Assembly (NCBI GenBank): GCA_948146395.1
Contig: OX411557.1
Coordinates: 34,884,077-34,948,076 of the forward strand
Length of the DNA: 64,000 nt
Source: Fragum whitleyi
Lineage: Eukaryota; Mollusca; Bivalvia; Cardiida; Cardiidae
Reading direction: 5' to 3'
The notes beneath the pieces were generated by a model. The model was not told the origin of the DNA, ran no database searches, and saw only the letters and a program-made list of their open reading frames with translations. Every line of letters starts with the position of its first letter. The first letter of the stretch is position 1. A program made the position numbers and the translations under genes. Shown one piece after another: positions 61,117-64,000 of this stretch.

Positions 61117-61528
61117 TATATTTGAAAAATAAGATAGGGTCCAGTAGAGGTCAACCAATTTCAAAATTCCTATTACACGAAGGGTAGAACATGCTAGATT
61201 CAGCCAAGCGATGAAAGTTTCGAAACTAGTCAGCTTGCACAGCCTTACAATAGTCGACATTTTACGCGGGTGGTCCCTTTTACCATATCATTCCAAATTA
61301 AAAATATAAACTCTCAAGTAAGCAAAATAAATTTATCTGTTACATTGTAGAAGTCAATTCTATAACTAAAAAAAAATATGAATAAAACATGCTGTGCTTT
61401 CAGCAAAGCAAAACGCTTGCTAACGCCGCAATCTTGATACACGTGTAAGACATGGAACTCAGAAACTTGGACATCTTTTGTATCAATCATGTGGTGCCTA
61501 CATAAACAATCATAACTAATCATATAAA

Positions 61529-61804
61529 TGTGTTTGTTTGAATGGGTTTTACGCCGATTTCAACAATTTCGCAGTTATATCGCGGCGGCCGGAGCATCTT
61601 ACAATGGATTCCTGGTATTTCTTTCACCTGTACTACCGTTACACCCTTTCCTAGTCTCCGACTGCTATCTCACATAGGTTTACGATTATCTACCCATTGG
61701 TAAGAGACAAACGTCGGAAAGAATATTTGCCGCCATGGGAGATCGAACCCACGACTTCTAGATTGGAAGTCTTATGCCTAACCAACTGCGCTATGATGGC
61801 GGCC
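61529..61804 (-). mobile_element. tRNA-derived SINE with perfect target duplications
   Basis: Minus strand: a 75-nt tRNA-like head (61803-61729) with a perfect 7-bp acceptor stem GCCGCCA/TGGCGGC, A-box TAGCGCAGTTGG and B-box GGTTCGATCTCC, then a body with a CGCCGCGATATAACTGCGAA block and GGCGTAAAACCCA, and a CAAACACA tail. ACTAATCATATAAA is directly repeated at 61515-61528 and 61805-61818. The anticodon loop lacks U33, so the head is not a functional tRNA. Confidence 0.85.
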
Positions 61805-62308
61805 ACTAATCATATAAAGGTATAAATATCAATCCTTCAAAATTTTAACATATTTCCACACAATTTTTTATTTGACAATCGGAAAATAAAAATAAAATGA
61901 AATACAAAAAAATGAGGAAAATGTAGCAATTTCTTCAATATCCACAAAGCTTTTTTCCCACAAAAAAATTAAAATAGATAAATAAAAAGATAAATAAATA
62001 ACTATCTCAATATCTTTAATTTGTCGTCTGCGACTTCTACGAAGCCCGACCTATCTGTCTACAGTTTTCTGTATCTTTATGTGTACGTTGAAGAATCAAA
62101 GTACTGAATGTACTGATAAGTTGGAATGCGTTCGAGAGACGGTGACCTCAAGCTACTAACGAAGCTGACGCCTCCCGCCCACCACAGGTGATCACATAAT
62201 ACGTCTCGTCTTTTGACGGGCGAATATAAATCAATGTATTTCAACAACGAGAGACGCTTAAACCTCTGAATCGCTATACAGACCTGAATCTGATGAAAGA
62301 AAAATGAT

Positions 62309-62852
62309 AACAAGAGGGTCAGAATGACCCTAAACCGCTTACCTGAATTCGATTGGTCTAGTGGATCATATCCAAGAAAATTTCTGGCAAAGATTCATTC
62401 AAATTTGCCTAATTGTTGAAGAGAAGACATGATTCGAATTATAAGCAGTCATAATAGACCTTGTCAACCCATTCATTACAGAGGAGACTCAAAATTAGCC
62501 CTACCCTGCCACGCCCATATTTATGGGCTAATGACAATTTTGCCAACAATATTTGAAGTGGGTAATCAAATGAACATTCTTGTAAATTTTGATTCAAACC
62601 TGCTCTGTGGTTCAGGAGGAGATATCGTTCAAAGATTTTGGGCTCAAAATAAGCCCCGCTCTGCCATACCCATATTCATTGGCCAATTGAAATATATAGA
62701 CAATTTTGAAGAGGGTCACATTCTGGCAAAATTTCATTGAAATTGGCCCAGCAGTTTAGGAAAAGAAGAAGTCTTAAGAAAGTTGACGACGGACGACGGA
62801 GTCAGGGTGATCTTAAAAGCTCCCTTTGAGCACGTTGTGCTCAGGTGAGCTA
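62309..62852. mobile_element. Repeat with GCTCACCTGA-type ends, copy 2
   Basis: AACAAGAGGG start, CGCTTACCTGA then TCAGGTGAGC at the right end, terminal TTGAGCAC/GTGCTCA hairpin, a GACGACGGACGACGG tract, but interior units of the CTGCCACGCCCATATTTATG type found at 785-1165 in place of the units in copy 1. Confidence 0.7.
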
Positions 62853-63416
62853 AAAAAGAAGAAAATGATATGGACCAGACAGCCGACTAATGGACGCACA
62901 GGGGAACACTTATACACTCAAAACAGTTTTTATATTATTTTCGAATGACTTTTGCTCCATTTGAGTTATCAATTACAATCTTAATTGGAAGTGTCGCAAA
63001 GTGGACCTCAACAAGTGATTTGTCCATGATGAAAAGATATTTTCGCAGGGAAGTCTTTTACTTCATGAGTTGGAATCTCAAGACAATTTCTGGACGAAGT
63101 TCAATTGTGATTTCGACCTTTGTGACTCTGAAATTGGGCACTTCCTCGGGTCATTGACAAGTTTTATGATTTGGGTCAATTGGTTGTTCAGTTAGAGTGG
63201 AAACTGTTAACTGTTTAGATTTACTGATGACCGTGACATGTATGACCCCGAAACAATAGGGCATTTTTGGGGGTCATGGGCAATATTTGTGTAAAGTTTC
63301 GTTATCGCAGGTCAATTGCTTCTCCGTTTATCTAGCGGAAAGCAAAGGGTCAATTGACTGAGAGACAGACATGATGAAATCAATATAATTATGCTACTCT
63401 ACTTCTGAGTTGGGGC
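62853..63416. repeat. Degenerate GTGAC/GGGTCAT-type repeat
   Basis: Loosely repeated blocks of TTTGTGACTCTGAAATTGGGCA and GACCCCGAAACAATAGGGCA with GGGTCAT between. No boundaries or ends are evident. Confidence 0.4.
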
Positions 63417-63418
63417 TA

Positions 63419-63844
63419 CAGTTAATAACATCGTGAAATTGATAAGGTGAACGATTTTGAAATGATTTAGGCATGATGTTGAATGAGTGAGCGGAGCGAG
63501 ATTTGAGGGAGGTAATTCAGTGTCGCTTATTTTGTTCAGGATGAACAAAATGAGCGATATAAATCCTATATAAAATATGCATAGAAGTTCAATCAATAGC
63601 TTTCTATACCGTCAAGAACCAATCAGACGCTTTAAATTTCAATTATGTCAGTGAAATCGCGAATTGGTTCTTGCTTAATTTATTTTGAATGTACATGTTG
63701 ATCTTATTTGTTTAATAACTTTGAGCGTTTTTGAGTTTTTGAATGGTTTGAGTGAGTGTTTGGAATGAATCAATGGAGCGCTGAGTGAGCGATTAAGAAT
63801 GTTTTTTATTGAGATGAATGTCAATTTCACGATGTAACTAACTG
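63419..63844 (+). mobile_element. MITE family 1, copy E (TA target)
   Basis: CAGTTAATAACATCGTGAAA at the left, TCACGATGTAACTAACTG at the right, TA at 63417-63418 and 63845-63846; central TTTTGTTCAGGATGAACAAAA hairpin. Confidence 0.85.
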
Positions 63845-64000
63845 TATGGTGGTGCTCTTAAACATGTTAATGTGTAAGAATGTGAAGAAAACATGTTGAA
63901 CTAGTTGGTTTGTTTCAAATGCCAAATTGTCTTGGTGATGAATGCAATTGGGCAAAGATATTCATAATTCAATTAAAGATATGGTGGCAAGGGTTTATGT

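Noticed and set aside
61729..61803. Functional tRNA gene
   Set aside because: The acceptor stem pairs perfectly, but the anticodon loop lacks U33 and the unit is followed by a SINE body and flanked by target duplications.

Overview
The window looks like nuclear DNA of a marine mollusc, most likely a bivalve. It is AT-rich with intron-containing genes, dense non-autonomous DNA transposons, tRNA-derived SINEs, one decayed LINE, GGAC/GACA microsatellites and a Gly/Tyr-rich secreted protein of shell-matrix type. The organism is inferred from these traits; no search was run.

Three protein-coding genes can be supported. (1) Plus strand, 3348-4615: the large terminal coding exon of an SLC7/LAT-type amino acid transporter; its 5' exon is not found here. 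(2) Minus strand, 11878-4885: a two-exon gene for a secreted Gly/Tyr-rich protein of 153 residues. A 64-nt signal-peptide exon is separated by a ~6.5-kb intron from a GGGY-repeat exon, and the gene ends tail to tail with the transporter. A TATA box lies upstream of exon 1. (3) Minus strand, 58664-31081: an 11-exon gene for an LRR-Roc-COR (ROCO) protein of 1186 residues without a kinase domain. Every intron has GT-AG ends and all phases agree. A possible 18-nt in-frame microexon (47082-47065) would make it 1192 residues. A tandem copy of part of exon 9 with a stop codon lies just 3' of the real exon.

Layout: 1-3347 flank or intron with repeats; 3348-4615 transporter exon; 4885-11878 Gly/Tyr-rich gene, whose intron carries a repeat array bounded by short inverted sequences; 12-20 kb intergenic with MITEs and foldbacks; 20628-24881 a 4.25-kb non-coding element with long inverted ends and internal repeats; 25.3-27.2 kb a 5'-truncated, frameshifted LINE; 27-31 kb nested MITEs; 31-58.7 kb the ROCO gene, its introns full of transposons (TTAA foldback, two TA-flanked families, hAT-like elements); 58.7-64 kb its 5' flank with a mariner-like relic and a SINE with perfect 14-bp target duplications.

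The three genes have no evident functional link: membrane transport, extracellular matrix, and a GTPase/LRR signalling scaffold. The most useful results are the reconstructed ROCO and Gly/Tyr-rich gene models and the set of multi-copy palindromic transposons. No CRISPR array, rRNA or canonical functional tRNA gene was seen.
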